The notes below the pieces were generated by a model, which made no database searches, was not told the DNA's origin, and saw nothing but the letters and a program-made list of their open reading frames with translations. This document shows positions 37,720-45,836 of a stretch of DNA of 64,000 bases, piece after piece. The position numbers were made by a program, and so were the translations under genes. Location: assembly GCF_900142065.1 (NCBI RefSeq), contig NZ_FSRJ01000001.1, positions 1 through 64,000 on the forward strand. Direction: 5' to 3'. The first letter of the stretch is position 1, and the number at the start of each line of letters is the position of its first letter. This stretch comes from Agromyces cerinus subsp. cerinus. GTDB taxonomy: Bacteria; Actinomycetota; Actinomycetes; Actinomycetales; Microbacteriaceae.

Positions 37720-38123
37720 CCGCGGAGGTCCGTCTCGGTCTCGACGACGACCATCGTCGCCTTGACGACCGCGACCCCTCTCGAGCCGACCTCGAGACGC
37801 AGCTCCCGTGCGGCCTCGGCCGACATGAGGGAGACGACCCGGTGCGGCCCGCACTGCAGCTCCACCTGGGCCATGAGGCCGTCGATCTCGACGCGGGTGA
37901 CGAGACCGACGAACCGGTTGCGCGCGCTGCGGAGAACGCCGCTGCGATCTTCGGAGCCCGCAGCGATCTCGACGGCCCGGGCCGCGAGCTCGGCGCCGGG
38001 CACGACCTGGCGGCCCGCGGCATCCTTCTCGGCATGCAACAGGCCCTCGTGCACCCATCGGCGGATGGTGTCGTCACTCACTCCGACGAGCGAGGCCGCT
38101 TCGCTGATCCGATACTGCGTCAT
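37716..38123 (-). CDS. HTH-Mop (TOBE) molybdate-responsive regulator
   Basis: 135 residues. Residues ~1-50 are an excisionase/MerR-like helix-turn-helix (ISEAASLVGVSDDTIRRWV); residues ~65-130 are one Mop domain (NRFVGLVTRVEIDGLMAQVEL), the molybdate-binding module of ModE and Mop proteins. It is built differently from E. coli ModE (no LysR-like wing, one Mop copy), so it probably works as a higher oligomer. First gene of the mod operon. Predicted to bind the palindrome inside its own promoter and repress when molybdate is ample. Confidence 0.88.
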   Translation of the reverse strand: MTQYRISEAASLVGVSDDTIRRWVHEGLLHAEKDAAGRQVVPGAELAARAVEIAAGSEDRSGVLRSARNRFVGLVTRVEIDGLMAQVELQCGPHRVVSLMSAEAARELRLEVGSRGVAVVKATMVVVETETDLRG

Positions 38124-38130
38124 GAAATGG

Positions 38131-38159
38131 ACAATACTTCCGCAGATGCGGAATGACAA
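38131..38159 (-). promoter_or_regulatory. mod operon promoter containing a palindromic operator
   Basis: On the minus strand TTGTCA (38159-38154) and TATTGT (38136-38131) are 17 bp apart, and TATTGT is 7 nt before the ATG at 38123 (leaderless). The spacer is almost wholly a perfect palindrome, TTCCGCA-N2-TGCGGAA (38138-38153). Anything bound there blocks RNA polymerase. Confidence 0.75.
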
Positions 38160-38265
38160 CGAGGTTCTGGCCGCAGAGGTGCTCGCGGAGGCGAGCAGGC
38201 CCGTGGATCCCGGAGATCCCGGCTGTTAGCCTCGAACCGCTCACGCGAGACAGCGAGGACTGCGC

Positions 38266-38793
38266 ATGGACCGGTCGAACCACCCCCTGCCGGACCCGAC
38301 CGGCTCCGAGACGGAGCGGATCGTGGCCGGCTACCTCGAGCGCGCCGTCGACCTCGCCACCGAGAACGTCCGCAGGAACGGCGGACCGTTCGGTGCCATC
38401 GTGGTCTCGGCCGACGGGCGGCTCTTCGAGGGCGTCAACCGGGTGACCGCGAACCTCGACCCCACCGCGCACGCCGAGGTCACGGCGATCCGGGCGGCGT
38501 GCCAGGGTCTCGGCACGTTCGACCTCAGCGGCGCCACGCTCTACTCGAGCTGCGAGCCGTGCCCGATGTGCCTCGCCTCTTCGCTGTGGGCACGCATCGA
38601 CCGCGTCTACTTCGCCGCGGATCGCCATGACGCCGCGGAGGCCGGTTTCGACGATGCGGTCTTCTACCGCTACTTCGAAGACGGCGCCGAAGCGCGCACC
38701 GTGATGCCGGTCGCGAACCTCGATCTCGGTGATGCGCGGCGCATCGCTCCGTTCACCGAGTGGGGCCGCACCACCTCCCGCATCGACTACTGA
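38266..38793 (+). CDS. Nucleoside/guanine deaminase (cytidine-deaminase fold)
   Basis: 175 residues. Zinc site HAEVTAIRAAC and SSCEPCPMCLASSLWA. The later AGFDDAVFYRYF segment resembles GuaD-type guanine deaminases more than tRNA adenosine deaminases. With xanthine dehydrogenase next door it most likely makes xanthine from guanine. GAGGAC lies before the ATG at 38266; TAGCCT at 38227-38232 may be the -10. The last 7 bp overlap convergent xdhC. Confidence 0.88.
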   Translation: MDRSNHPLPDPTGSETERIVAGYLERAVDLATENVRRNGGPFGAIVVSADGRLFEGVNRVTANLDPTAHAEVTAIRAACQGLGTFDLSGATLYSSCEPCPMCLASSLWARIDRVYFAADRHDAAEAGFDDAVFYRYFEDGAEARTVMPVANLDLGDARRIAPFTEWGRTTSRIDY

Positions 38794-39659
38794 CGGCTGC
38801 CGGTGCGGCGGCGCGGCGGCGCGGCATCCGTCGTGGCCGCCCGGTCGGGTTGCTCGATGAGATGGAGGATGCGCGCGGCGACGCTCACCGCGATCGTGGC
38901 GGGCGCCTTTCCGGCGACCTCGGGGATGCCGATGGGCGTCTCCACCCGGTCGAGCGCCGCCTCGTCGTGATCGAGCTCGAGGAGCTGCGTGCGGAACCGG
39001 GCCCATTTCGAACGCGAACCGATGAGTCCGATCGAGCCGAGATCGGGACGACGCAGGGCCGTGTCGGTGATCGCGAGGTCTTCGACGTGGTCGTGCGTCA
39101 TGATCAGCACGTGCGACCCCGGCGGCAGCAGCGACAACGCGGCCTCGGGCACGGGCTCGTGATGCAGGTGCACGGTGGCGACGGCATCGCCGAGGAGGCC
39201 CGTGGCGCCCGGCACTCCCAGCCGTGCCGGCGCGAGCATCTCGGCCCGGGAGTCGACGAGATGGAGCTCGAGCTCCTGACGGGCGAGGATGCGGGCGAGT
39301 TCGAGCCCGACGTGGCCGACGCCGAACACGGCGACGGATGGCACGACCCGCACGGGTTCCAGCAGCATGGTGACCTCTCCTCCGCAGCATTGGACGCCGT
39401 AGTCGGTCGTCGCCCGGTCGCTGAGCGTCAGCGTGAGCAGCTCCGGCTCCGCGGCGGCCGAGGCGAGCATCGCACGCGCACGGTCGGTTGCGGTCTGCTC
39501 CAGGTTGCCGCCGCCGACCGTGCCGAACACCGACTCGGTCGAGACGACCATCTTCGCCCCGCCGTTGCGTGGTGCGTGACCGCGCACCACGGCCATCGTG
39601 ACGACCACGGCGGGGGTCCGTGCGTCGCGGAGTCGCTGCAGGGCCTCGAGCCAGTCCAT
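38787..39659 (-). CDS. xdhC: XdhC, molybdenum-cofactor chaperone for xanthine dehydrogenase
   Basis: 290 residues. An N-terminal XdhC/CoxI domain (VRGHAPRNGGAKMVV, GTVGGGNLEQ, QCCGGEV) is followed by a Rossmann domain (VFGVGHVGLELARIL) and the SIGLIGSRSKWARF motif. It binds Moco, promotes its sulfuration and inserts it into XdhB. Last gene of the xdhA-xdhB-xdhC unit, 15 bp after xdhB. Confidence 0.95.
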   Translation of the reverse strand: MDWLEALQRLRDARTPAVVVTMAVVRGHAPRNGGAKMVVSTESVFGTVGGGNLEQTATDRARAMLASAAAEPELLTLTLSDRATTDYGVQCCGGEVTMLLEPVRVVPSVAVFGVGHVGLELARILARQELELHLVDSRAEMLAPARLGVPGATGLLGDAVATVHLHHEPVPEAALSLLPPGSHVLIMTHDHVEDLAITDTALRRPDLGSIGLIGSRSKWARFRTQLLELDHDEAALDRVETPIGIPEVAGKAPATIAVSVAARILHLIEQPDRAATTDAAPPRRRTGSRQ

Positions 39660-39674
39660 GTCGCCGGACCTCGA

Positions 39675-42077
39675 CTAGCCCTCGGTGGCCGCTGCGGGAA
39701 CGAGCCCGGCGGTGTGGTCTGGCTTCTGCCGGGCAGCGCCGTCGACGGTGGCCGCCGCGCGCGCCGCCTCGATCGCCCAGAACACGGTCTCGGGCGTCGC
39801 CGGTGAGCCGAGTACCACGCTCCGGCCGACCGGGCCGAACGCGCCGACCGCCGCGCGGATCGCCTCACGGGCACTGAAGGCGAGCATCAACGGCGGTTCG
39901 CCGACGGCCTTCGAACCGTAGACCGCACCGTCTTCGCGGGCGTTCTCGAAGAGGCGCACGTGGAACTCCTCGGGCATCTCCGAGAAGCTCGGCAGCTTGT
40001 AGGTGCTCGCCGACTGGGTCAGCAGCCTGCCTCGGTGCGGGCCGTCGGATTCATCCCAGCGCAGCTCCTCGAGCGTGAGCCAGCCGACCCCCTGCACGTA
40101 CCCGCCCTCGATCTGGCCGACGTCGAGCATCGGCGAGAGCGAGTCGCCGACGTCGTGCACGATGTCGACGCGGCGCACCCGCGGCGCCCCGGTGAAGCCG
40201 TCGACCTCGACCTCGGTGACGGCGGCGCCGTAGGCGAAGTACTTGAACGGCGAGCCCTGCATCTGATCGGGATTCCAGTGCAACCCCTCGGTGCGGTAGA
40301 AGCCGGCCGCCCAGAGCTGCACACGCTGCAGGTACGCGGCCTCCGCGACCTCCGCGAAGCTGAGGCGTTCGTCGAACCGGCCGAGCGCGGTGACGAACCC
40401 GCCCTCGAATCGCACATCGCGTTCGTCGGCGCCGAGGAGCCGGCCCGCGACGGTGGCCATGCGGTCGCGGATCTGCTCGCAGGCGTTCTTCACGGCGCCG
40501 CCGTTGAGGTCGGCGCTCGAGGAGGCGGCGGTCGCCGAGGTGTTCGGCACCTTGTCGGTGCGGGTCGGGGCGAGCCGCACCTGCTCGAGACGCAGGCCCA
40601 GCGCCGTCGCAGCGACCTGCAGCATCTTCGTGTGCAGGCCCTGCCCCATCTCGGTGCCGCCGTGGTTGATGAGCACCGAGCCGTCCTTGTAGACGTGCAC
40701 GAGCGCCCCTGCTTGGTTGAACGCCGAGAAGTTGAACGAGATGCCGAACTTCACCGGAGTGACCGCGATCCCTCGCTTGGCGTCGGCGTTCGCCGCGTTG
40801 AACCCGGCGACCTCGCCACGGCGCCGCTCGAAGTCGCTCTCGTCGAGGAGCTGGGCCCAGATCGTCGGGAGCCGCTCGGCGTCCTTCACGAGCTGTCCGT
40901 ACGGAGTGCGCTGGCCCGGCCGATAGAAGTTCTTCCGTCGGAGTTCGGCAGGATCGATGCCGAGCACCGGCGCGGCGCGGCCGAGGACGTCTTCGATGAG
41001 GAACATGCCCTGCGGCCCGCCGAAGCCACGGAACGCGGTCTGCGAGGTCTTGTTCGTCTTCGCGATGCGGCCGTGCACGTGCACGTTCGGGATCCAGTAG
41101 GCGTTGTCGATGTGGCAGAGCGCCCGGCCGAGCACGGGCTCCGAGAGGTCGAGGCTCCATCCGCCGTCGGCGGTGAGGGTGGCCTCGAGCGCCTGGATCA
41201 GGCCGTCGTCGGAGAACCCCGCCTTCCACGTGAGGTGGAACGGGTGGCGCTTGCCGGTCATCGTGATGTCCTGCGTGCGATTCAGGCGCAGGCGCACCGG
41301 TCGCCCGGTGAGCTTCGCGCCGAGCGCGGCCACGGCCGCGAGCCCGTGGGGCTGCATCTCCTTTCCGCCGAACCCCCCGCCCATGCGCAGGCATTGCACG
41401 GTGACCCGGTTCGACGGCACGTCGAGCACGTGGGCGACGATCTCCTGCGTCTCCGACGGGTGCTGCGTCGAGCACTGCACGAAGTACTGCCCCTCGGAGT
41501 CGAGGATCGCGAGCGAGGCCTGCGTCTCGATGGAGAAGTGCTCCTGCCCGCCGACCTCGCAGACGCCCTCGAAGACGTGGGCGGAGCCGGCCATCGCCGC
41601 CGATGCGTCGCCGCGGGCGACGGTGCGGGCGCTGCCCTGATACGACTCGGCGGCGATCGCCTCGACCACCGTGATGATCGACGGCAGGCGTTCGTACGAG
41701 ACGCGCACGGCCTCGGCGCCGAGGCGCGCCGCCTCGGCCGTCTCGCCGAGCACCCAGACGAGGGCGTGGCCGGTGTACATCGCCTCGTCGGGGAAGAGCG
41801 GCTCGTCGTGCTTGACACCGGCGTCGTTGAGGCCTGGCACGTCGGCGGCCGTGAGCACGCGGACGACGCCGGCCACTTCGTAGGCGGGGGAGACGTCGAC
41901 GCGCACGCGGGCGTGCGCCTCGGTGGACTGCACCGGCCAGGCGGTGAGCACGCCGGCCGTCTGCGCGGCGAGGTCGTCGGTGTACATCGCGGCGCCCGTC
42001 ACATGCAGTGCCGCGCTCTCGTGCACGGCGCGGCGGCCGACCACGGGATCGGCCGGGCGGTCGGCGAGCGCGCTCAC
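39675..42077 (-). CDS. xdhB: Xanthine dehydrogenase molybdopterin-binding subunit
   Basis: 800 residues. Substrate/Moco motifs: GGGFGGKEMQPHG, TAFRGFGGPQGMF, GGTEMGQGLHTK, and the catalytic Glu in KAVGEPPLMLAFS. It oxidises hypoxanthine/xanthine to urate. GTG start overlaps the xdhA stop (GTGA). The two-subunit arrangement (FeS+FAD in one chain, Moco in the other) is the XdhAB type. Confidence 0.96.
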   Translation of the reverse strand: MSALADRPADPVVGRRAVHESAALHVTGAAMYTDDLAAQTAGVLTAWPVQSTEAHARVRVDVSPAYEVAGVVRVLTAADVPGLNDAGVKHDEPLFPDEAMYTGHALVWVLGETAEAARLGAEAVRVSYERLPSIITVVEAIAAESYQGSARTVARGDASAAMAGSAHVFEGVCEVGGQEHFSIETQASLAILDSEGQYFVQCSTQHPSETQEIVAHVLDVPSNRVTVQCLRMGGGFGGKEMQPHGLAAVAALGAKLTGRPVRLRLNRTQDITMTGKRHPFHLTWKAGFSDDGLIQALEATLTADGGWSLDLSEPVLGRALCHIDNAYWIPNVHVHGRIAKTNKTSQTAFRGFGGPQGMFLIEDVLGRAAPVLGIDPAELRRKNFYRPGQRTPYGQLVKDAERLPTIWAQLLDESDFERRRGEVAGFNAANADAKRGIAVTPVKFGISFNFSAFNQAGALVHVYKDGSVLINHGGTEMGQGLHTKMLQVAATALGLRLEQVRLAPTRTDKVPNTSATAASSSADLNGGAVKNACEQIRDRMATVAGRLLGADERDVRFEGGFVTALGRFDERLSFAEVAEAAYLQRVQLWAAGFYRTEGLHWNPDQMQGSPFKYFAYGAAVTEVEVDGFTGAPRVRRVDIVHDVGDSLSPMLDVGQIEGGYVQGVGWLTLEELRWDESDGPHRGRLLTQSASTYKLPSFSEMPEEFHVRLFENAREDGAVYGSKAVGEPPLMLAFSAREAIRAAVGAFGPVGRSVVLGSPATPETVFWAIEAARAAATVDGAARQKPDHTAGLVPAAATEG

Positions 42078-43522
42078 GCCGGCACCTCCCTCGACTCGGC
42101 GGGGGCGGTGCGGTAGAGCTTCACGAGCCCCATGCCGAGCATGAGCGAGCGGTACTCGCTCGAGGCCCGGTGATCGGAGATCGGGGTGCCCTCGGCCGCC
42201 AGCACCTTCGACGCGTCGCGCACGGTCTCGAGGTTCCACGGCCGGCCGACGAGCGCCGCCTCGGTGGCGAGTGCACGCAGCGGGGTGGCGGCCACGCCGC
42301 CGAGGCCGATGCGTGCCGAGATGACGACCCCGTCGTCGACGTCGAGCGCGAAGCCGAGGGCGACGCTCGAGATGTCGTCGAAGCGGCGCTTCGCGATCTT
42401 GTGGAACGCCGAGATGCCCGCGAGCGGCAGCGGGACGCGCACCGCGCGGATGATCTCGTCGGGTCGGCGCAGCGTCTGGCGGTAGCCGGTGAAGTAGTCG
42501 GCGAGCTCGACCTCGCGCTCCCCGGTGCTCGAGGCGAGCACGAGCCGTGCGCCGAGCGCGAGGAGCGCGGGAGGAGTGTCGCCGATGGGCGACCCCGTGC
42601 CGAGGTTGCCGCCGAACGTCGCACGGTTGCGGATGAGGCGGGACGCGAACTGCGGCACGAGCTGCGCGATGAGCGGAACGCGCCCGCCGAGCCGGCGTTC
42701 GACCTCGGACAGGGTCAACGCCGCGCCGATCTCGACCACGTCGTCGTCGACGGCGAGGGTGCGCAGCTCGTCGAGCTGGTCGATCGCGATGACGAGCTGC
42801 GGGCGCAGGCCCCGCAGGTTCACCTCGACACCGACATCCGTCGATCCGGCGACGAGGAGCGCTTCGGGTGCGTCGCCGAGCACGCCGAGCGCCTCGACGA
42901 GCGTCGCCGGGCGGATGAATCGTGCACCGCCGGTGCGGAGGTCCGTCGGCACGGCGACGGGAGCGGGCCGGGTCCGGCGCGCAGCCAACTCGTCATCGGC
43001 CGGCGGCGAGCCGAGCGAATACGCGGCGTCGCGGATGGGACGATAGCCGGTGCACCGACAGAGGTTGCCGCTCAGCGCGTGCAGGTCGAACCCGTTGGGG
43101 CCGTGCTCCGGCAGCGGCGTGCCGGCAGCGGCGGGCGCGCGATCGGAGCGGTAGTACTCGCCGGCCATGCTGCACACGAACCCGGGCGTGCAGTACCCGC
43201 ACTGCGATCCGCCGGCCTCGGCGAGCGTCTCCTGCACCGGGTGCAGCGCGTCGGGGGAGCCGAGGCCCTCTGCGGTGACGATCTCCTGCCCGTTCAGGGC
43301 GGCGACGGGCACGAGGCAGGCGTTGACGGCCGTCCATGCGGTGCCGCCCCGCTCGTCGGGGGTCGCGAGCAGCATCGCGCAGGCGCCGCATTCGCCCTCG
43401 GCGCACCCCTCCTTGCCGCCCGACAGGCCGGCCTCGCGCAGCCAGTCGAGCGCGCTCGTGTGCGCAGCGACGGCGAGCAGCGGTTGTCGCCGACCGTTGA
43501 CGGTCACGGCGATGTCATCCAT
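42074..43522 (-). CDS. xdhA: Xanthine dehydrogenase iron-sulfur/FAD subunit
   Basis: 482 residues. Plant-type 2Fe-2S cluster KEGCAEGECGAC; second cluster QCGYCTPGFV and CRCTGYRP; FAD-binding domain (~170-480) with ATFGGNLGTGSPIGD. It passes electrons from Moco to NAD+. The ATG at 43522 has GGAGG 9 nt upstream. Divergent from the DUF6986-urate operon across 160 bp. Confidence 0.96.
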   Translation of the reverse strand: MDDIAVTVNGRRQPLLAVAAHTSALDWLREAGLSGGKEGCAEGECGACAMLLATPDERGGTAWTAVNACLVPVAALNGQEIVTAEGLGSPDALHPVQETLAEAGGSQCGYCTPGFVCSMAGEYYRSDRAPAAAGTPLPEHGPNGFDLHALSGNLCRCTGYRPIRDAAYSLGSPPADDELAARRTRPAPVAVPTDLRTGGARFIRPATLVEALGVLGDAPEALLVAGSTDVGVEVNLRGLRPQLVIAIDQLDELRTLAVDDDVVEIGAALTLSEVERRLGGRVPLIAQLVPQFASRLIRNRATFGGNLGTGSPIGDTPPALLALGARLVLASSTGEREVELADYFTGYRQTLRRPDEIIRAVRVPLPLAGISAFHKIAKRRFDDISSVALGFALDVDDGVVISARIGLGGVAATPLRALATEAALVGRPWNLETVRDASKVLAAEGTPISDHRASSEYRSLMLGMGLVKLYRTAPAESREVPA

Positions 43523-43589
43523 GGTCGACCACCTCCACGGCGCTGCGCTGCGCCGATCACCGGGTCGCACCCAGCGGCTCGGTGGTCAG

Positions 43590-43595
43590 AGTCTA
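43590..43595 (-). promoter_or_regulatory. -10 box of the xdhABC transcript
   Basis: On the minus strand TAGACT lies about 67 nt before the xdhA start. A CCCCGG-N5-CCGGGG inverted repeat (43604-43620) sits just upstream, in the place of the -35, and is a candidate regulator site shared with the divergent operon. Confidence 0.4.
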
Positions 43596-43682
43596 CGCGT
43601 CGACCCCGGCGGATCCGGGGCTTCCGTGCCGTCTCATCACGTGGACATTGCGGCCGAGACGTCGACCCGGCGAAGATGAGCC

Positions 43683-44984
43683 ATGGCCCACGTCCGCAGC
43701 GCCCGCGCTGCACCGGCACCTCGCACCGCGCTCAGCGCGGCCGACCTGGCCGCGGTCGAGCGCCGCCTCGCGGCGACCGACGCGCTGCTCGCGAGCGCCT
43801 ACCCGGGCGACGACGGCTCGCGCCAGCCGGTGCACACCGTCTACGTCCCAGCCGACCGCTACGACGCGGGCCTGCCCGCCGACTGGGGGGTCGCCGCGCT
43901 CGCCGCAGCCGAGGCCGCGGGCGGCCTCGAGTCGCTCGCCGTTCGCGTCGGTCTCGAGCCGGCGCTCGTCGACCACGTCGTGCCGGCAGTGCGCGACAAG
44001 CTCGAGCGGGAGCCCATCGAAGACCTCCGTCTCGACTTCGAAGACGGGTACGGCGACCGAGGCGACGAGCAGGAGGACTCCGACACCCGGCGCCTGGCCG
44101 AACGCGTCGCCGCGGCCGTCGCGGCAGGCCTCGCGCCGCCGTTCATCGGCGTGCGGATCAAGAGCTTCGAGGCGTCGACGCGGGCGCGCGGCATCCGCAC
44201 CCTCGATCTCTTCGTGAGCACGCTCGTCGCGCGCGGCGACCTGCCGGGCGGGCTCGAGATCACGCTGCCGAAGGTCTCGACCGTCGCGCAGGTCGAGGCG
44301 ATGGCCGAGATCACGGCGGCCCTCGAGCGCGCGCACGGGCTGCCCGACGGCCGGCTGCGCTTCGAGGTGCAGGTCGAGACGCCGCAACTGGTGCTCGGCC
44401 CCGACGGCGTCTCGCCGCTCGCGCAGCTGCCCGCCGCCGCACCCGGCCGCATCAGCGGGCTGCACTACGGCACCTACGACTACAGCGCGGCGCTGCAGAT
44501 CTCGGCAGCGAACCAGTCGATGGAGCACCCGGTCGCCGACCACGCGAAGGCGGTCATGCAGCTCGCGGTGGCGGGCACCGGCATCCGGCTCTCCGACGGG
44601 TCGACGAACATCCTGCCGATCGGCGACCGGGCCGAGGAGGCGTGGAGGCTCCACGCCCGGCTGGTGCGCCGGTCGCTCGATCGTGGCTTCCCGCAGGGCT
44701 GGGACCTGCACGCGCACCAGCTGCCGACCCGGTTCATCGCCACCTACGGGTTCTATCGCGAGGGGTACGCCGCAGCATCCGCTCGCCTCCGCGACTACCT
44801 CGCGCACGAGTCCGGCGCCGTGCTCGACGAACCGGCGACGGCACGCGCGCTCGCCGGGTTCGTGCTGCGCGGCGTCGACTGCGGCGCGATCGCCGAAGCC
44901 GAGATCGCCGCCGACCTCGGCCTCGATCGGGCCGCCCTCACGAGGCTCGCCCACCCGAAGCTCGCCCCGCCCGCGAACGGCTGA
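43683..44984 (+). CDS. DUF6986 protein: HpcH/HpaI-CitE-like aldolase fold, first gene of the urate operon
   Basis: 433 residues. Motifs in order: LDFEDGYGDRGDEQED, VRIKSFEAS, EVQVETPQL, GLHYGTYDYSA, HAKAVMQLAVAGTGIRLSDG and QGWDLHAHQLPTR. The acidic motif plus the Arg-x-Lys and late Gln-rich loop resemble the pyruvate/CitE/malate-synthase TIM-barrel superfamily, which binds Mg2+ and oxoacids. I know of no assigned activity. Heading an operon that ends in ureidoglycolate/glyoxylate, it may condense or cleave a glyoxylate-derived oxoacid; that is inference. Confidence 0.85.
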   Translation: MAHVRSARAAPAPRTALSAADLAAVERRLAATDALLASAYPGDDGSRQPVHTVYVPADRYDAGLPADWGVAALAAAEAAGGLESLAVRVGLEPALVDHVVPAVRDKLEREPIEDLRLDFEDGYGDRGDEQEDSDTRRLAERVAAAVAAGLAPPFIGVRIKSFEASTRARGIRTLDLFVSTLVARGDLPGGLEITLPKVSTVAQVEAMAEITAALERAHGLPDGRLRFEVQVETPQLVLGPDGVSPLAQLPAAAPGRISGLHYGTYDYSAALQISAANQSMEHPVADHAKAVMQLAVAGTGIRLSDGSTNILPIGDRAEEAWRLHARLVRRSLDRGFPQGWDLHAHQLPTRFIATYGFYREGYAAASARLRDYLAHESGAVLDEPATARALAGFVLRGVDCGAIAEAEIAADLGLDRAALTRLAHPKLAPPANG

Positions 44985-45023
44985 GCGGATGCCCCGGCGC
45001 CGCGCCAACGACAAGGAAGCCGC

Positions 45024-45836
45024 ATGAACTACTTCACCCCGCAGGGCGGACTGCCCGCCCAGACCGAACTGCTCACCGACCGCGCGATCGTGACGGAGGC
45101 GTACACCGTCATCCCGAAGGGGGTGCTGCGCGACATCGTGACGAGCAATCTGCCGGGCTTCACCGCGACCAGGTCGTGGATCCTCGCCCGGCCGATCGCC
45201 GGCTTCGCGACGACCTTCTCGCAGCTGATCGTCGAGATCGCGCCGGGCGGCGGGGCCGAACGGCCCGAGCAGGAGGCCGGCGTCGAAGGCGTCGTCTTCG
45301 TCACGAGCGGTGAACTCTCCCTCGTGCTCGAGGGCGAGCCGCACGTGCTGCAGGCCGGCGGCTACGCCTACCTCGCTGCGGGCACCGCCTGGTCGATCGC
45401 GAACGCCGGCGTCGGGGCGACGAGCTTCCACTGGATCCGGAAGGCCTACGAGCGGGTCGACGGCATCCCCGCGCCGGCCTCGTTCGTCACCCGCGATCAG
45501 GACGTCGAGCCGCGCGAGATGCCGGGCACGAACGGGGCGTGGGCGACGACCCGCTTCGTCGACCCCGACGACCTCGCGCACGACATGCACGTCAACATCG
45601 TGACCTTCCAGCCGGGTGGCACGCTGCCGTTCGCGGAGACCCACGTCATGGAGCACGGGCTCTTCGTGCTCGAGGGCAAGGGCGTCTACCGTCTCAACGA
45701 CGACTGGGTCGAGGTGGAGGCCGGCGACTTCATGTGGCTTCGGGCGTTCTGCCCGCAGGCCTGCTACGCGGGCGGGCCCGGCCCGTTCCGCTACCTGCTC
45801 TACAAAGACGTGAACCGGCAGATCCGGCTCTCATGA
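45024..45836 (+). CDS. allE: (S)-ureidoglycine aminohydrolase
   Basis: 270 residues, bicupin. Two cupin barrels: the first ends near EGEPHVLQAGGYAYL; the second carries the Mn2+ ligands in ETHVMEHGLFVLEGKG and a later WLRAFCPQ. It converts (S)-ureidoglycine to ureidoglycolate plus ammonia. AAGGAAGC precedes the ATG. The stop overlaps allB (ATGA). Confidence 0.93.
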   Translation: MNYFTPQGGLPAQTELLTDRAIVTEAYTVIPKGVLRDIVTSNLPGFTATRSWILARPIAGFATTFSQLIVEIAPGGGAERPEQEAGVEGVVFVTSGELSLVLEGEPHVLQAGGYAYLAAGTAWSIANAGVGATSFHWIRKAYERVDGIPAPASFVTRDQDVEPREMPGTNGAWATTRFVDPDDLAHDMHVNIVTFQPGGTLPFAETHVMEHGLFVLEGKGVYRLNDDWVEVEAGDFMWLRAFCPQACYAGGPGPFRYLLYKDVNRQIRLS

